Shown here one piece after another: positions 4,009 to 6,108 of a stretch of DNA of 6,108 nt (the first letter of the stretch is position 1; each line of letters starts with the position of its first letter). A program made the translations under genes and the position numbers. The notes below the pieces were generated by a model that was not told where the DNA came from, searched no databases, and worked only from the letters and a program-made list of their open reading frames with translations. This DNA comes from Rhodospirillaceae bacterium. GTDB taxonomy: Bacteria > Pseudomonadota > Alphaproteobacteria > UBA9219. The stretch lies in assembly GCA_003504035.1 (NCBI GenBank), contig DOBW01000117.1, positions 1 to 6,108 of the forward strand, read 5' to 3'.

Positions 4009-6108
4009 TTGACTAATTGTATCCTCCATCTTGTCGCTTTTTGTAGACGCTTTGCTCTTTTTATCGTTGTGCTTCTTTTAGGCGCAAGCATAGGCCTTGG
4101 CTTTTTTATCGTAAATAATATTGCGATTAATACGGACATTGATCAGTTAATGGCAACGGATCTTGTTTGGAGGCAACAAGAAAAAAAGATCGCGCAGGCC
4201 TTTCCTCAAAATACAGACAGACTTGTCATCGTTATTGATTCAAAAAATCCCGATCTTGCAGAAAATGCAGCAAATAAGCTCAGCTCTGAACTGCAAAAAA
4301 GAAAAGAGCTATTCAAAAGAGTCTCACGCCCAGATGCCTATCCTTATTTTCTCAAAAACGGCCTTCTGTTCCTTTCTGAAAAAGAGCTTAGCGATATTCT
4401 TGATGTCATTATCAAAGCTCAACCGATGCTGGGAAGCTTGTCCGCCGATCCCTCATTACGCGGTCTTTTTAGAACTATGAATCTGGCCATTGAAGGCCTT
4501 AAGCACGGTGAAGCCAAATATGAGGACCTCGCCCCCTCTTTTTCTATCATCGCACAAACGCTTGAATCCAATTTGGCTGGAAAATCCGTTCTTCTGCCGT
4601 GGCAGAGCCTTTTTTCGGATCGCAAGCCTTCCTTGCACGAGCTAAGAAAATTTATTGTCACACAGCCCATCATGGATTTTGATGCCCTCTCCCCCGGAGC
4701 CAAAGCCAGCGAAGCTATCCGACAAATCGCGCAAGAGCTTGGCTTAACGCCTGAAAATGGCGTGAACGTCCGCCTAACCGGCTCTGTCGCGCTTAATGAT
4801 GAAGAGTTTGCCAGCGTTGCCCAAGGCGCTGGACTTGCCACGGGTGTTTCTCTTTTTCTTGTTATGTTTCTTCTTTTTCTAGCACTACGTTCTGTGCGTC
4901 TTATTCTCCCGATCATCATCACACTGCTTACAGGACTTGTTGCCACAACGGCCTTTGCATTAGCCGCCGTTGGTTCGCTCAATCTTATTTCCGTTGCCTT
5001 CGCCGTTATGTTTATTGGAGTCGCCGTTGATTTTGGCATTCAATTTGGTGTGCGCTACAGAGAAACACGTCACGCGTGCTCAGATGAAACGGAAGCTTTG
5101 CGTGAGACCGCGCGCGCGGTAGCAGCACCTCTTAGCCTTGCCGCTGGTGCGACAGCCTTAGGCCTTATTTCTTTTATGCCGACAGACTATCGCGGCGTAG
5201 CCGAACTTGGTCTTATTGCTGGCGTTGGCATTCTTATCGCTTTCATTCTCAATGTAACGCTCCTTCCGGCCCTTCTCACACTCTTTCGCCCACCGCCCGA
5301 GCCAAAAGCAATTGGCTATAAAGGCGCCGCAGCGCTTGATGATTTTCTTGTCACGCACCGCAAAAAACTTTTGCCAATCTTCGGCATTCTCGCCCTTGTC
5401 GGACTTGTTTTCGCCTCACAGGTACGATTCGATTTTGATCCGCTTAATTTGAAGAATCCAGACAGCGAATCTGTTTCAACACTTTTCGACATTATGAAAG
5501 ATCCCGACGCCACAATCTATACGATCGAAATTCTTGCAAACTCTTTGGAAGAGGCTCAAAAGTTAGCCCAAAGACTCGATCAGCTTGACCAAGTCGATCA
5601 CACCCTCACGCTTGAAAGTTTTATTCCCCAAAACCAAGAAGCCAAACTTGCCCTTATTGAAGACGCTAAGTTTGTGTTAGATCCATCGCTTTACCCGCTA
5701 TCCATTAAGCCTGCCCCAACACAAAAGAAGATATATTCCACATTAAAGAAGACGGCCTATGCCTTGAAATCACTAGAAAAAGACAAGGAAGCCGCGCACC
5801 AACTGGCGCGCGCACTTGAAAAAATCGTTCAGAAAAAAGATCCCCGCCTTCTTACCCAACTCGATCAGAATCTAATCACCGGAATCAAACTTTATCTTGC
5901 ACAACTTCGCGCCAGACTAAGCGGCACACCCGCCTCAATCGACGACATAGATTCAGGTCTTCGCCGCAACTGGATCACACCGGATGGCCGCGCCAAAATC
6001 GAGGTTTATCCGAAAGGAAATGCACGCAATTACAAAACACTCGCCGCCTTTACTAAAGCGGTGCGTCAAATAGCACCGCAAGCATCAGGCGCCCCTATTT
6101 CCATCCAA
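4009..6108 (+). CDS. hpnN: HpnN-type hopanoid RND/MMPL transporter (3'-truncated)
   Basis: 700 codons are open from the TTG to the window edge with no stop; the family is usually about 850-900 residues, so the C-terminus with the last helices is missing. Architecture is RND/MMPL: TM1 at about 16-36, a large periplasmic domain at about 37-275, a helix cluster at about 278-424 (TM2-TM6), TM7 at about 453-470, and the start of the second periplasmic domain. The conserved GVAVDFGIQFGVRY segment (337-350, Asp341) fits the TM4 motif of this superfamily. HpnN-like blocks include NTDIDQLMATDLVWRQQEKK after TM1 and FDFDPLNLKNPDSESVSTL after TM7. Known HpnN proteins move hopanoids from the inner to the outer membrane. 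No other hopanoid gene is in the window. Expression may depend on readthrough from the regulator gene or on sequence in the repeat, since almost nothing else lies upstream. A different MMPL lipid exporter is the main alternative. Confidence 0.88.
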   Translation, partial: MTNCILHLVAFCRRFALFIVVLLLGASIGLGFFIVNNIAINTDIDQLMATDLVWRQQEKKIAQAFPQNTDRLVIVIDSKNPDLAENAANKLSSELQKRKELFKRVSRPDAYPYFLKNGLLFLSEKELSDILDVIIKAQPMLGSLSADPSLRGLFRTMNLAIEGLKHGEAKYEDLAPSFSIIAQTLESNLAGKSVLLPWQSLFSDRKPSLHELRKFIVTQPIMDFDALSPGAKASEAIRQIAQELGLTPENGVNVRLTGSVALNDEEFASVAQGAGLATGVSLFLVMFLLFLALRSVRLILPIIITLLTGLVATTAFALAAVGSLNLISVAFAVMFIGVAVDFGIQFGVRYRETRHACSDETEALRETARAVAAPLSLAAGATALGLISFMPTDYRGVAELGLIAGVGILIAFILNVTLLPALLTLFRPPPEPKAIGYKGAAALDDFLVTHRKKLLPIFGILALVGLVFASQVRFDFDPLNLKNPDSESVSTLFDIMKDPDATIYTIEILANSLEEAQKLAQRLDQLDQVDHTLTLESFIPQNQEAKLALIEDAKFVLDPSLYPLSIKPAPTQKKIYSTLKKTAYALKSLEKDKEAAHQLARALEKIVQKKDPRLLTQLDQNLITGIKLYLAQLRARLSGTPASIDDIDSGLRRNWITPDGRAKIEVYPKGNARNYKTLAAFTKAVRQIAPQASGAPISIQ

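Noticed and set aside
4163..4480. A 105-codon plus-strand frame near the start of the hpnN-like gene
   Set aside because: It is an out-of-frame reading of the first periplasmic domain, low in complexity and rich in Lys/Ser/Leu.
4419..5039. A 206-codon open frame on the minus strand
   Set aside because: It lies wholly antisense to the membrane core of the hpnN-like gene and its translation is Ser/Arg/Thr/Ala-rich with no recognisable motif. The plus-strand frame has helices and family motifs, so this is a shadow.

Overview
The window reads as chromosomal DNA of an alphaproteobacterium of moderate G+C (mid-40s per cent by eye, not counted). This rests on three genes: a bacterial ELM1-family protein, a family common in Alphaproteobacteria; an Lrp/AsnC regulator with the CLRR-type helix-turn-helix usual there; and an HpnN-type hopanoid transporter. 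The lineage below class level cannot be fixed from the sequence.

Layout. Positions 1-528 hold the 3' part of an unrecognised protein, probably cut by the window edge. A 143-bp spacer with two spaced dyads follows. Next comes a 68-residue helical orphan (672-878), then a 105-bp spacer with a plausible sigma70-type promoter overlaid by a 19-bp hairpin or palindrome. Positions 984-2288 encode a 434-residue protein with an ATP-grasp half and a complete HAD-phosphatase-like half. It converges on an ELM1-family gene (2285-3262, minus strand), and the two stop codons overlap within TTAA. The ELM1 gene is divergent from an Lrp/AsnC-family regulator (3318-3797) across a 55-bp gap that contains the perfect palindrome AGTGTACACT. 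A 192-bp non-coding palindromic element with TATAGTC ends (3804-3995) fills almost all of the next gap. An hpnN-like gene begins immediately after it, with a TTG start at 4009, and stays open to the window end (700 codons, 3' truncated).

Functionally, the recognisable genes point to the cell envelope and small-molecule ligation: a hopanoid-type RND transporter, a GT-B-like ELM1 protein and an ATP-grasp/HAD fusion. They do not form one obvious operon, because orientations alternate and the spacers carry apparent control or repeat elements. No RNA gene, CRISPR array, intact insertion sequence, defence system or phage gene was seen. The points most worth following are the MITE-like element abutting hpnN, the ATP-grasp/HAD fusion, and the palindromes in the spacers.
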